Translations under genes and position numbers: made by a program
Origin: Symsagittifera roscoffensis
Taxonomy: Eukaryota > Xenacoelomorpha > Acoela > Convolutidae
Direction of reading: 5' to 3'
DNA length: 64,000 nucleotides
Assembly: GCF_963678635.1 (NCBI RefSeq)
Contig: NC_087069.1
Span: forward strand, 45,801,448 to 45,865,447
Notes under the pieces: generated by a model
The model's input: the letters and a program-made list of their open reading frames with translations, nothing else
Told to the model about the DNA's origin: nothing
Databases searched by the model: none
Shown: piece by piece, positions 10,464 to 22,513 of the stretch
Layout of the letters: every line of letters starts with the position of its first letter
Numbering within the stretch: position 1 is the first letter of the stretch

Positions 10464-11796
10464 TTAGAATATACATGTGTATGGTAATCTTGAATATGAT
10501 TTACGAAAAGTTATGTATACAATTGTCTTTTTAGTGTATATATCGTAATTGTAGACAATTTCTGTTGTTATAAATTGGGGAAATAAAAATTGAGCTGTTA
10601 TAATCGGAGGGGCTAGGAGAAATGGATACTGAACGACAGAATTTAGTTTTACTGTGATTTAGAATTTGAGTGTTAAACTATCCTGTTGTAGTAATTGTAT
10701 GTTATGTTCTTGGATATCTTTGTGGATATCGTGTCTATATTGTAATATGCTTAGTGCCCAGTTGTGTAATCTGCTACTTTCTTGATGTTGACCAAATAAT
10801 GGAGGAGGTGCTACGAATATATTCCAATCTAATCGTAGGGGTGTATTATTAGATGATTGTTCTTGATATTGACTGTCGAGATTGGTAGAAAAATTCAGAG
10901 GGAAAAGTGTTGGTGATATCTGACTTGAAGAAGGTGTTGAGGGAAGTGATATTGTTTCTGGCAATTATGATAATGTTGTATCAGATGAAACGTCAGTTGG
11001 GTCATTTACTAAATTTCGTTCACCTTAAGCTTAGGCGCGTGTCGCCCAATATGGGAGACGTTCTGTAAATGCTGGGGGACTAAAAAAGTTTTCTCGAATT
11101 TGTTCCGACGTGGGAGTTGAACCTAAGAAGTCTGATGGTATACTTGAAGTGCTTTGTTGTGAAGAAATTTGGAGACTACTTTGAATTGAACTACTAGACA
11201 GCTCTAAAGGATTTGGTGTTGGTGACTGAGGTATTTTAAAATTAACTCTGGGGGTTTGGAAATTTCTATTTCGTCTTGGATGTATAAATTGTCTATTTAT
11301 TTCGAGTGTGTACTGATTTTGACTTGTGTGTCTTACTCTATCAAGATCTTGTTGGAGAGGGGGGTATATGTTATATGTTGGTTCGTATTGTGGTTCGCTC
11401 AAAGATGCGTTACGATTGACTGGTTCTAGTGGTTCGGATAATCGTGCGTGTCTTTCTTCAAACGTATATGGATTGTCTTGAAAATAAATTCGTGTTGATT
11501 TTTTGAGTATATGTTGGCGTTGTTGAAAGTTCTTGGGATGTTGTCGGTAGGGACGGGTGTGAGGTTTGTTGATTAGCAATTTTGGAAAAATTTTCAAAGT
11601 ATATTTTATCTGAAGAAGTTTTATGTTTGTTATAATATTCTTCAATGAAAAGAATTAGGAGTATTGATGCTACTGTAAATGTGACAATTGCCTTATTTAT
11701 ACATTGGCATATTGTCATTACAATGAATGTCAAAAATGTGAGAAAAATTATGAAAAGTAGAAAAACATCGTTTCTACTAAGTAGATATTGAAACAA
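10464..11796 (-). pseudogene. ORF3 of element A, membrane/proline-rich protein (frameshifted)
   Basis: Begins MFQYLLSRNDVFLLF. Two hydrophobic segments, at about residues 11-30 and 36-53, are separated by a short CQCINK loop. A Pro/Thr/Ser/Gln-rich chain follows, then conserved motifs NPYTFEERHAR.SEPLEP, ERLPYW and PPLFGQH..SSRLHNWAL. It ends ...TCIF and TAA at 10464-10466. Pieces lie at 11458-11796, 11031-11645 and 10659-10964. One frameshift near 11500 and stops near 11030 break it; element C shows the region is a single ~446-codon frame. The domain family is not recognised. The N-terminal hairpin could act as signal anchor for a secretory or envelope function. Confidence 0.55.
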
Positions 11797-12679
11797 TTCA
11801 ATAGTTATTGAATTATCGTACCTGTGTAGGTGATCAAGGATTTTGGCAAGATTTATATAGGCTCGAAATAGGGAATAAAAATTAGGAAAAAGTTGCAGAA
11901 AGTTATTAGGAGGAGTAATAAAATTTCTAAAGTATCAGCTAAAAAGATTTTTAAAATTTTCAAAATGATAGAAAAATTTCATGAGATTTTTTGACCGTCG
12001 CAGAAAGAAGCATTGAAGAAATGATTCGTTCTGTCGAATTTTTTTTTTTTTTGAGGCTAAATTCGAGTGTGGTTGGATTAGTTATTAGTTTTTTGACAAG
12101 TGGGTTGGGTTTTGGGAATTTTGTAGAAGGGTAATTTTATCGTCTCGGGAAGGTATTCCTAGTTTTGTTTTTATTTATTGGGTGATTGGGCGTATCTAAG
12201 AGATATTTATACTTTAGGCTAAATGATCTGGTTCATTTTGCTCTTTAGGCTAATTAATTATTTTTGCTTGGTAGGTTTTTGAAGTCTAAGTTGCAAAAAT
12301 AATGTTGATCTTTGTTCTACTTGGTAGGGGAGGTTTGAAATATTGAGATTTTACTTATTTTAGTTGTCAGTTTTCAGCGGTTTGCTTATTTTCGACCTGG
12401 AGGTCTTGAAATTATAGTTATAGATACGCTTGAAGGTTATCATTTGTCGTCTAATAAAGTCGTGTTGTTAAAATGAGGTGATGATTCGGAAAATTTTCCA
12501 TTGCCTGAATTTGATCTAGACTTGTTCAAGTGGTTGTTCAGCATGAAATTGAGAAAATGTACTGTGTTCAAAATGTTTTAAAGAGGTAAAAATGTTAAAC
12601 AAAAATTATAACAGTACTTTGATTTTGTTTGTGATCGGAGTTACTTTGAATAATTTTGAATCTTGTAAAAGTGTAAAAT
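11797..12679 (-). other. Spacer between integrase and ORF3, element A
   Basis: About 0.9 kb with no conserved frame on either strand. Part of it aligns with 59903-60980 of element C, for example TTTTTTGACAAGTGGGTTGGGTTTTG at about 12090 and 60220. A subgenomic or spliced message for ORF3-env would need an acceptor in this stretch; I cannot pick one. Confidence 0.4.
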
Positions 12680-14375
12680 TGAGTCAGTTCGCGCAGAGCG
12701 TACTCTTTGGGATAATAAGGTAAGACATTGTTTCGGTGTTGAACTATTTCTTTTTTTTTTTAATAGATCTATAAGTTTGTATGTTACATCACTGGGTTTA
12801 TCAATTATTTGATATGGTCCTTTTCGCAGTGGTTGTAATTTTCAGAAATTTCTTTTTGTGTTGTAAAACTTGTAATTAAAACGTATGATCCAATTTTTAG
12901 GATTGTAGCTGGTCTGAATCGAGAATTTATTTTGTCTTTGTAATAGTTTTTTTGTTATTGTTTGATAAATTTCATTATGTTTTTCATCACTGTTTAAAAT
13001 CCATCCGGGGTGTGTGGATGCTTTTAAAGCTAATTTTAAAAATTGTGGACTATGAAAGTGATCTTTATCGTGGGTATGTAGTGGTAGGTTATAACATTTT
13101 GATTCTTTAGTGGGTTGAAATTAAGCCTGCGTGTTTTTTTAAAGCGTTTGCTGTGAACATTATCGGTTTTCGTGGTTTTTGGCTTAGAACCATTTTTATG
13201 GTGACATTCCTAAAGTTGTTGTTATTCGTGAATTATAGGATAATGGGAATAGTTTTACATCTGTTGACCATTCAGTGTTCCAATAATGATACATCTGAGA
13301 TATTCCTGTAATAAACGTTTCATACATTCGAAAAGTCCATTAGTCCAAGGTGCATGAGATGTACGTGGTTTATGTTTAATATTATATAGGTGGCATAGTG
13401 TGATAATTTCGTTATTAATAAATTCTGTCTGTTACTAGGATTTCGGGTAATCCGAATTTGCCTATCCAGTGTTCGTAGAGTGTTGTATATGCATAATGAG
13501 GACTACAATGGATTACTGGGTTGAGTGCTACGTAGTGTGTAAATGCAACAACAATGGCCATTATAAATGAGATTCCTTCTGAGGATGAAGATATTGGTTC
13601 TTTGGTGTCGTATGAAATTCTTTGATTGGAATATAAACTTTGTCCTTTAAAATCTTGTTTTTCTGCAATTGGTTTTTGATTTGGGTAGGGTTTTTTTTAA
13701 GTGGCATGTTATGCGATCGTTGCATAATACTTTGATCCAAATTGGGGCATTTGTAAAAAAAAGTTTTGAGTATAATTGTAGAATGTTTTTTTTCTGATCC
13801 TGAGTACCCTTTAGTGTGTAGGGTACGTAAAGTATGAAAAACCATTAACATCATACTTAAAGTTAGACAAGGTACTTTGAGATCAGGTGTTTGATATTCT
13901 AAAATATCTGTGTTTTCATTGATAGTGGCCTTGTTAAAATTTCTGAAATATCTAAGAAGGGTCTTATTTCCTAGAGTGGTGATATCTGCTTTATTTGGCT
14001 GGTTCTTGTATTTGTGCCAGAATTTTAATTGTCTAATGATTGGATCAAGATTTTGATGTTTTGTAGTAACTCTAGTGTGATTTTTTCTGTAGTTGGTAGA
14101 AAAATATTTTCAATTTTATCTCTGATAGCTGTACTGTGTCAAGTGGGTCATGGATGTTAAAAACTTGATTTATCGTGTATTTTGAATAGTTTTTCAATGG
14201 GTCTGATAAATTTAAAATATCAGTTAGATTTTTTTTTCTACTAAAGGAAATAGATTTTTTCTATGTGGTTGTTGTTTTTGTTGAGTAATGTTTTTGATCC
14301 ATTTTGGGTATCGATAGATTTAATTGTAGTTTTTCCTAGTGAATCAACTTCATAGTGGTTGTTTTGACAATCTAA
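12680..14375 (-). pseudogene. Integrase of element A (broken)
   Basis: Fragments follow the element C integrase: a zinc-binding-domain remnant (13561-13854, CPNLDQ), core pieces such as FTHYVALNPV and KFGLPEIL, and the Glu-containing NGLFECMKR segment. A GPY/F-type tail (LRKGPYQIID) lies near 12800-12835. Multiple stops and frameshifts interrupt the core, one directly after the second catalytic Asp, so no functional integrase could be made. The region 13860-14375 is the connection from RNase H to integrase. Confidence 0.65.
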
Positions 14376-15960
14376 TTATAATGGAAAAGGTTGTAAATTG
14401 TTTATTTGTGTTTGATCTATGTCAGTTTTTACTGCATATTTGCGTTCTAATCGTGAAGAAGTTTCATCTTTTGCAAGAAATGATTTAATGTTTTGTGGTA
14501 TTTCAACTGTTGTCTTTCTTGTTAACAATTCGGGTGGTGTATTTCTACTAAGAGTATCTGGTAGTGCAAGATTTTTTCCTGCTGTCCATACTATGTGTAA
14601 GTTGGGAAATTTCATTAAAATTAAATTAAATCTGTAAACTCTATGGTTTGGGTTCAATTTCTGTGTGAATAGAAATATTATGGGTTCATGATCTGTTAAA
14701 AAGACTGTGAGATGTTTTGATCCAAAACAAACCATATTCTGTAAGAGCATATTTTATGGCTGGGCATTCTCTCATAAGCGTAGAGAGTCTTAGTTCAGCT
14801 TGAGTAAATCGGCAGGAATTTGCTGAAATGTGATTCATTTTATTTGTTCCATTGTGAGAATGTAACAGTGCTGCACTGATGCCAAAATTTGAAGCATCGC
14901 ACAATGCATAAAATGGTTGATCGGGATCTGGAGTAGTGCTTGAAATTTGTTCTGTGAGAAGTTTTTTGGTTTCTTCAAATGGTGTTTGGTGTTCTGTTGT
15001 CCATTAAAAACTGTTTTGTTGTCTAAGAACGTTGTTGAATGGTCGTAACTATAGTTGCATTTTTTATACGCATTTACTTAAGAAGTTCAACATTCCAAGA
15101 AATTCTTGGATTTTCTTTTTGTTAGATGGTGGTTGAAGTTTTTGGATTGCATCTATGCGAGATTTCAATGGACTTATGGTGTTTCTTTCTATAATGTTTC
15201 CAAGAAATTTTACACGTGTTAGAAAAAATGTGGTTTTTCTGGGGCTGCTTTCAAGTTTTCGTTTTGTAATATTTGATGATATTTTTCTGAAAAAGTGAAC
15301 CTTTCTTCTTTGGTTTGTGATTGCATGAAAACATCGTCTAAATATAAGATTGCGTTTTTCTTGACTATGAGTGGTCTGAAAATCTTACTCATGAATGCTG
15401 AAAAAACTGCTGGTCCTATGGAGATACCATAGAAAAATCTATTGAGATCATACTGCTGATTTCCGATAACAAATTGGGTTAATCGTCGTGATTGTTCGTC
15501 TAACGGCATTTGATTATATGCACTACTCATGTCTGCTGTTGTGAAATATTTACTGTTTATTTTTGTTAGAACTACTTGAATTGGTTCAATGGGTCAGTTA
15601 CATTTAGATTCATCAATAAGTGAATTGAGATATCTAGCATCTAGAACTTTTTTTAATGATTCTACTTTGGCTAGAATGCTAACAGGATTGATGAATGTGT
15701 TTTCTTTTGGCTGTTATTCGTTGGTTACTGGAGAAATGATTTCAAATTGCTCTAGTATGTCTTATAATCTATTAACTTTGTCGTGTAAATAAATAGTTAC
15801 TTTAATTGCTCCTTGTTTTTTGAAAACTGCATCAGGTTTTAAAGGCAGGTGTAGTGCTGAATTTACTTTTCCAACGTCAAATTTAGATGTTGCATAATTT
15901 TTTGAGGTATTTTAATAGTAAATCGGCTAATTTTTCAAATTCATTTTGTGTTACTTGAGA
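14376..15960 (-). pseudogene. Reverse transcriptase and RNase H of element A (copy 1)
   Basis: The RT begins near 15830 in broken frames. The longest clean piece (15219-15530) holds DMSSAYNQMPL with the first catalytic Asp region, FFYGISIGPAVFSAFM, and the active-site box YLDD at 15333-15344, which is intact. The tail FLG.I contains the usual gypsy connection. RNase H follows with CDASNFGISAALL (14904-14686 frame), the Glu-bearing LRLSTLMREC and, in a shifted frame (14376-14750), TDHEPI and LPDTLSR. The same frameshift between the two RNase H pieces is in both tandem copies, so it predates the duplication. Copy 2 is at 26083-27564. Confidence 0.8.
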
Positions 15961-17190
15961 GTGTTGAAAATTGAACATTGTCAAGAATGTTTGTTGTTCT
16001 TTCGTGTATTTTGATATTTTAAAAGTTGGTTTGAGATAAGGTGTTTTTGTGAAATAACATTTGTTTCATTTTTCATTACTCATTGTAATATTTATCGATA
16101 ATTCTTCGTCAAGAATTGTTGACTGGCATATATCTAATAGTTGTAATATATTATTTACTCTATACGCTACTTCTTTTGTGGGAGAAGTTGTCGCGTTTGT
16201 TTCACAATAACCTAAAAGTCCTAGAGGTAGGGTTATTTTGTATGGTGAATTGTCGTAGACATATAAGGAAATGATGTCTGAATTTGAGTTTTCATTTACT
16301 TGATAAATGAGATTGTTACTCGAAAAGTTTTATGAATTGGTCTGAATTCAAGGTCAGACACATAGAGATGTTGCCTGTTTTGAATTTGTCATATTGACAG
16401 ACTTGTTTGATTGGGAATTCATAAATATAACCTGAGAGTGGTTTTAGGTCTTTCCGTGCTTTATTGTATATAGGATAAAAATTTGAGAGAAGTGGTGGTT
16501 CTTTGTTTATTCTTTCAAAGAATGTTAAAGCTTTGTTATGCATTCATGTATATATATCTTTTATTTTGATTTCGTTGTCTAAAATATTAATAGTTGGTAT
16601 ATATTTACTTATAAATGGAATTCCGATGACGTTGTGTTTTATATCTGTGATATGGAAGGTTTGCTTGAATGGTTTGTTCAAGAGTTTGTTTTGTTCCATT
16701 GTTTTAGTGGGAACAAGGAAAAGTTGGATTTTTAGGTAGTTTGTTAAAGTTGAGCCTTGTGCTGTGGCTAATCTGCTTGCTCTCTTTAAAGGTATTAGTT
16801 TCGGATGAAAAATTTTCATTTCATTCCAAGTGGGAATGTTAATAATGTTTGATTCTGCTGCGGAATCTATTGAAAAATCAATTTCAAGATCTGGTGGTAT
16901 AAATTCTTTGCTTTTTGGACTTTCTAAGATGAATGGATCTGTCCAATTTTTTCTCTTAGTGGTTCGTTTGGTACGTTTTGGTAAATGTGTTTTGTACTGG
17001 AACATGGTACAGGTTTTTCTACAGATTCGATTAATGTCGTTGCTTCTTGTGCTAGTTGCTCTATTGTTTTGTTTTTACTTCTAGGTCTTGTATAAAAATT
17101 TAAAAGAAGGTCTGTATGATTGTCATAGATATGGGAATGAAATGGTTGTTTGTACGTAAGTGGTTCGTAGTGATTTGCAACATTTATCAT
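15961..17190 (-). pseudogene. Aspartic protease and protease-RT linker (copy 1)
   Basis: The intact 153-codon frame 16544-17005 has the retropepsin signature FSIDSAAESNII with catalytic Asp47, and the C-terminal conserved NVIGIPFISKYIPTINI, which matches the family ILG-type segment. Upstream, 16924-17190 supplies the Gag-protease linker in another frame (IEQLAQEATTLI). Downstream, 16316-16543 (LTFFERINKEPPLLSNFYPIYNKARKD) and residues to 15961 (FEKLADLLLKYP) form the usual spacer before RT. Protease itself has no internal stop; the polyprotein around it does. Confidence 0.75.
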
Positions 17191-20100
17191 GATAATTGAG
17201 ATTGCATTTTCTGTATCGCTTTACTGTCTGTGGATTCGCAATTGATTCGCAATGTGATTCAATTGTAATTCTGTACTTTCTGTGTTATCGATACCATGGC
17301 GGTCTGAACTGACTTCTTCAGTTGTTTGTACTTGATTTATTTGTCTTTGATGTTTTGGCATTTTGCTTCTACATTTGTTTTGAGAATCTGGATAATGTGT
17401 GTTATTCCTCTGGGTTGACTGAGAATAGTTTCTTTGTCTATTGCTATAGTTCGAATTTCTTTTTTATGAATTATCGCGCGACCTATTTTGATAATTGTTG
17501 TAATTAGAGCTTTGATAATTTGATCTGTTGCTAGAATAATTTCGTGATCTATTGTTTTGATATTTTTGATTTCGATTATTTGAGTAGCTTTATTCCTCTT
17601 GTTGGAATAATTTCTATTTCTATGGTACGAAGAATTTCTTGATCTATCATTGGAAAAGTATCTGTTCCTAGACTGTGAATGAGAACTGGTTTCAAACGAA
17701 AATTCTGGTCGGTTTAAATTCGATCGTGAATAGTTGTTTCGATACTGGTTATTTCGACTATTTGATCGACTATATCTGTTCTGTGAGAAATCTCGTGAAT
17801 TTCTTGGGTTTGGTGATCGTCCTCTGTAGTTGGGATTATTAGGTCATTGATTTCTAGACTAATTTGGGTTATTTGGAAGTGGTTTTCTAGAACTATTGTT
17901 TCTGTGAATTTTTGTAAGGTAATTTTTGATCTTTCTTCATGTACTGATGAAATGATTAGTTTGGTTCTCTGTACTTTTGTGGTTTATTCTGATTTTTTTT
18001 GATGTTTTTGTCTGCATTCAGCAATGCTGTTTCTGTGTCTTCGGCAAAAGTTACATCATTTTTTGAACAATGGTTTACCTTTAAAAGTTGGGTTTTTTTT
18101 CATAAATATTTAAAATTTCAGTGATTTTTTCTGATAAATCTGTATCTGAGTCTTGTAAATTTTTTTTTGTGTAGTAGTGGTTTGAATGTTATTTACATAT
18201 TGCAGCATGAGATTTTTTGTTTCTTCTAGTTTCATGGTGACTGCTTGTTCTAATTCATCAACTAGATTTCTAAAGTCTAAATCTGGTTCTCGAATTGAGG
18301 AAGGATGTGATGCTGTCTTTTTGATTGCTATTTTTCTGAGTTAAGGTGTTGGAGTCATGATTAAGATTTCTGTCGTTTTTGGATTTTTATAATCATGAGT
18401 TTTGAGTGATTATGCTTTTCGGATTAGTTTTTCAATTCTTACTGCGAGTTGTTTATTCGTTTCATTTGGTAGTCTACGAATTTCATTGCATAAAACTCTG
18501 TGATCTTATTTGTTTCTTTCAGAGTCAAACATTTTTGAAACATCTTGTGTGAATCTTTTCCAATCTGATTTTATATCTATAGGTAAAACTGAAAACCTTT
18601 TTTGGGCTGCGCCATCAACTGTGGTTTGGATTAACGCTGTGCGTCGATGTATCCAGTTTTGATAAAGTGGCGTAATTACTGATTCAGGTCCTATATTTAA
18701 AATTAGATTTGCTGTGACTGCGTTCAGATAATCTTCTACAGAGTATTCTGGGTCTGTGCCTGGGAATATCATTAGCGGTTTATTTGATGATATTGATGAT
18801 CCACCCATTAGGTATGGATTCATAGTCATCTGTACTGATTCTGCGGCAATTGGCTTTCGCGAAAAATTTTAAGTTGTCTTTTTGTTATTTCGTGTTGTTG
18901 TAAATAAAATGGCATTGGAGTTTTATTATGCGTTTGAGTTGGTTGATCAGATTGTGTACTACTTGGGTTTTGTGATTTAAAATTATTATTTTGGGATGTT
19001 TGAATTGGTCTAGGTTGTCCTATTTGTTCTTCTCGTTTATATGGTTCAAAAATATCTGGTTGATCTATGTTGTAAAACGAGGTCTCTGGTTTTGATAAAA
19101 TCAATGATGATTCTGATTATAATGTTCCTCAACATCTGATAGAAAACAATTAGCTGTATAATAAGGTGTTTGATGTCTAGTGTGATTTCGTTGTGTATTA
19201 TTTTTAGTCTGTTGAAAAAATGGGTTTTTTTTTACAGTTTGATCGTGTGAATTTTGCGGGTAGTCATTAAAATTTTTTGAGTTTGTTGATAGTTGGTGTA
19301 AATTTTGGCTTTGTGAGAATCAATGGTTTTGAGTGTTTGTACAAGAGGATTTAGTTTTTTTGTGGTCTATTTACGTAGTTGTAATTTTGTTCTGCAAAAA
19401 AAAATTTTTTGTTTTTGTGTTGGTGCAAATTTTTTGATAATCCAATTGCGTGTACTTTGGAATAACAGAGGGTTTTACTGTAGATTGTAACGTTACCTGT
19501 GGTATTGTTAGGTTTTTTGGTCTTGGAGTTGTAGGATTTGGATGTATGGGTGAGATAATTTGTTGTGTTGTAGTTGTTATTGTCTCAACTATTTCTTTAT
19601 TTACAAAATTTGATGGAGTTTGTATATCCCGCTGTGTGAGATTCTAGTTCCGTTTAAGTCTTCTTGTTGTATAAAAGTTGAATTTGAACTATTGTTTCCT
19701 GTTGCATCGTGAAGAAATGAATTATAGTTTAAAGGTGTTGAGTCAACAGTGAGTGCATTTATTTTAACATAATCGTTGTGAATTGAAACTGTGCTCATTG
19801 CTTGACTTGATATATCTGTCGGTTTATTCACAAATAACACATGAGACCATTCAGGGTCCCAAACATAATCTGATTTTTCTGCTAGGACAGTTTCATCATT
19901 TGTAATTTGTCGTCTAAAACTTCATATTGGTGAAATAAATCAACATTATGTGTAAAATAATCAATTATAAACCATGCTAAGATTTTTTGTAAATTGTGTT
20001 CAACATGTTGCGTGATATCGTTCCTGTTAAATTTTCACAGATTGCGTTTAAAAATTCGGAGAATGTCGAAATTTCGTGTCTTACAGTTGTATATCGAGAT

Positions 20101-20559
20101 GTTTGAACTGGTGAATCTCCTTGAGATTCTTTTCTTTCCAATATAGATAAATAGCTATAAATAGTTGAAAATACGTCATTAATGAGTTTTGAATTTCCTC
20201 TTTGTGAGTTTGGCTGTTGTATATCTTTTATAAATTCTGTGAATACTTTTGAAAAATCAATATTTACATCATCTAGTTGAATTAGATATCTACCATGAAA
20301 TGTATTTGGTGAACTGATTTCTATGGCATAAATTCCGTACTGTTGTGTAATGTTATAAATTCCTTTTAGATAGTGGTCAAGGATTTGGTTTTTTGATGTT
20401 TACTTCTGGAAGTTCTCTTTTACATGGACTATCTCCTTTTTCAAATATTTTTGCGGCTTAATTTTCACAAAATTGTATTTGTCCTCTATCTCCAGCTAGT
20501 GGGCTTACAAAAATTGTGAGAATGGAGTTTTCTTCTTGGTTTTCTTCACTTTGAATCAT
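17191..20559 (-). pseudogene. gag of element A (copy 1, broken)
   Basis: A likely start is the ATG at 20559 (MIQSEENQEENSILTIF). An alpha-helical matrix-like region follows to ~19850, then a Pro/Thr/Asn/Gln-rich spacer (19600-18830). The capsid core at 18829-18060 contains the Retrotrans_gag pattern (PGTDPEYSVEDYLNAV, SDWKRFTQDVSKMFDSER). A zinc knuckle lies at 18014-18055, then an Arg/Asn/Ser/Tyr-rich nucleocapsid tail (17830-17300). Stops and shifts occur throughout. At >1000 codons it is long for a gypsy Gag. Confidence 0.65.
18014..18055 (-). other. Decayed zinc knuckle of Gag
   Basis: Reads CNFCRRHRNSIAEC. The C-X2-C and final Cys of a CCHC knuckle are present at the right spacing, but the zinc-binding His is Asn and the preceding Gly is Arg. 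Two single-base changes from GH would explain this. The same lesion is in copy 2 (29618-29659). Confidence 0.65.
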
Positions 20560-21070
20560 TATTGTTTTTTATGACTGTTAGTATTTAATTTTCAACGTGT
20601 TTTATTGGTTAAATCCAATTGTGTCAGCGTACTGGTTTGTTTTTATATGTCTTTTTTATTCTTCGCTTTCCTTTTTTTGATGACTGTGATGTAGTTTCTG
20701 GGTCAGAGAAATATAAATTATTGTTAAATTGGTGATTTTTTTTATCGAGTCTTTCAATTTGTGAAGTTATTGTATTTCACTGGTTTTTGATTCGGAGACT
20801 GCGTTTCTTCGCTTTGAAAATCGTTTTTGAATGATTTGTTTTTGTTTGCTTTTAATTTTCTTTGTAAATGTTTGTCGTTTTGTTCTTATGTATCCCATTG
20901 TTTGTCTGTGTGGTGTGATAACAAGATCGTATCTTTCGTCGTTAATTATACAGTCGTGTAGTATAATTGTTTGTTAATTTCCTAATTTGTCTCTTGACAT
21001 AAGGTTTAGGATGATGGATGCAAGATTGGGATTAGTGATTTCTAATGTTTGAAACTGTTAGTTCTTACTT

Positions 21071-21485
21071 TTTTTCGTGGTTAGCTTAACTTGGATCGTA
21101 TATTTTCGGGTTGGAAAAAAACATATATCGGTTCGTCAGAAAGACGTTTACTTTCTCGTGGATAATTCTAAGGTAAGATAGACTTACCTAATTTTACTTA
21201 GGGGTATTGATTTGTGATCAAGGGTTGGATACTTGTCAATCAATTCACAAGGTTCAGGTATAATTAGAATGCACATTTTTGTTTGGTTAGCTTAATTTGG
21301 GTCATGTATTGTAGGGTTGGAGAGAAGAGTATCTATCGATTCGTGAGAATGGTTTTTATTTTCTCGTGGCTAGTCTAAGTTAAGGTGTTAACTTGCTTTA
21401 TCTAACCTAGGGGTATTTTTTTGTGATCAAGGGTTGGAGAATAGTAAATCGATCCATAAGGTTCAGGTATATTTAGAACGCAAGT
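21071..21485. repeat. Two ~207-bp tandem repeats in the leader
   Basis: GGTTAGCTTAA.TTGG.TC at 21079 recurs at 21285. AGGGGTATT..TTTGTGATCAAGGGTTGGA at about 21200 recurs at 21409. GGTTCAGGTATA.TTAGAA closes both units. Identity is roughly 75% by eye. A second set is in the duplicated copy at 32675-33089. Confidence 0.75.
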
Positions 21486-21734
21486 AGTTCGTTAGATACT
21501 ATTTTACACTTACTAAGTTTAAGTATTATCCTGGGTCAGCTAAGAGGGGGGATCAAGTGAAGGATGAATAACCGAAGTGCTTCACTGTTTATCTTAATTA
21601 GAATGGTTAATTTTTTTTTTGAAAATTTTCTGTTAGCCCTGGGTCTTGAGTAAGGGCTGGATAGTGAATTAATGTTTGAGGTCGTGAGACACTTGGTAAT
21701 TTGTGAGGGGGGAACAAAATTGTTCTATTTGATC

Positions 21735-21880
21735 CAAGGATAAGCCTTGATGATCAGGATATAAAATTGATTAAACTTAAATTCAATTCAAGTGAATTTT
21801 TTAAAAAAGGTCCAAGGGAGGCCTTGATGATCTGTTGTTTAAAATAAGTTTAGTTCAAGTGAAAACAAGGATAAGCCTTG
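21735..21880 (-). promoter_or_regulatory. Three repeated stem-loops in the leader
   Basis: CAAGG...CCTTG hairpins with 5-bp perfect stems sit at 21735-21749, 21813-21826 and 21866-21880 (loops ATAAG, GAGG and ATAAG as read on +). Each is followed by GA.GAT or GACAAT and then an AAGTGAA-type sequence, so the module is repeated about every 50-80 bp. Copies in the second unit are at 33339-33353, 33417-33430 and 33470-33484. Repeated leader hairpins are common in retroviral packaging signals. Confidence 0.4.
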
Positions 21881-22493
21881 ACAATTTAGGTAAAAATTTA
21901 AGTGAAAGAGAAAGATTAAGTTTTAGTTTTGATGATGTTAGTAGTTTTTGAAGTTTGCTGTTCTGTTTTAGGGGATGAAGCTGGGATGAAGAAATGATTC
22001 ATATATACTAACAATTTGTTTTTATACTAACTTAATTTTGTATTTTTATATTCAATAAATTTTTTTTAATGATTTTTTTAAATTTTTTGCAGATTTTTGA
22101 GGAGAACGGCAAGAGATGTTTTTATCAGTCAATATTGTACAATTATTAAGTTTAGCGACTGTAATGTATTTATCGTCGAAAGATTTTCTTTAAAGATGCT
22201 GTGTCAGTAAAAAAAATCTAAATTAACTGCTAGTGAAATTCTAAATATTAAAAGTTTGAGTTGGCTTTTGCCGTACGATCATGAAACTTAAGTGTAAATT
22301 TTGTTCTAGTCGTATGTCGTCTCTTGTCCGAGGTTTTCTTCCAATACCGGGTAGTTCTCGTATTGTTCAGAATATTGGCTCTGATCTATTGAGTCGTAGA
22401 GACATTTCAATTAAATTGTTGACATGTAAGGTTGTTATATTCTAATCTAATGTTCTGGTTAGTTCTAATCTAAGTTGCTTAAGTTCTTGTTCG

Positions 22494-22511
22494 AGACTTT
22501 TGGTCGCACCA
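22494..22511 (-). promoter_or_regulatory. Primer binding site
   Basis: The minus strand reads TGGTGCGACCAAAAGTCT two bases after the end of the 5' LTR. PBSs start TGG, complementary to the CCA end of a tRNA, and lie at this place. The extended complement (TTCGAGA...CCA) resembles a T-loop and acceptor end with one base missing. I cannot name the tRNA. Confidence 0.65.
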
Positions 22512-22513
22512 GA

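Larger units (their letters stand above)
20560..22493 (-). other. Long 5' leader of element A (copy 1)
   Basis: About 1.9 kb between primer binding site and the proposed gag start, without a conserved frame. It contains a ~207-bp tandem repeat (21071-21485) and three short hairpins (21735-21880). Leaders of this length are unusual and could hold packaging, dimerisation or internal ribosome entry signals; none is proven. Confidence 0.5.

Noticed and set aside
11031-11796. Two overlapping ORFs or a programmed frameshift in ORF3
   Set aside because: In element C the same residues lie in one continuous frame, so the shift in A is a simple lesion.
16830-17084. Plus-strand frames opposite protease, RT and gag (also 14419, 15589, 16503, 17322, 19450)
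   Set aside because: Exact shadows of minus-strand pol and gag; duplicated only because the DNA is.
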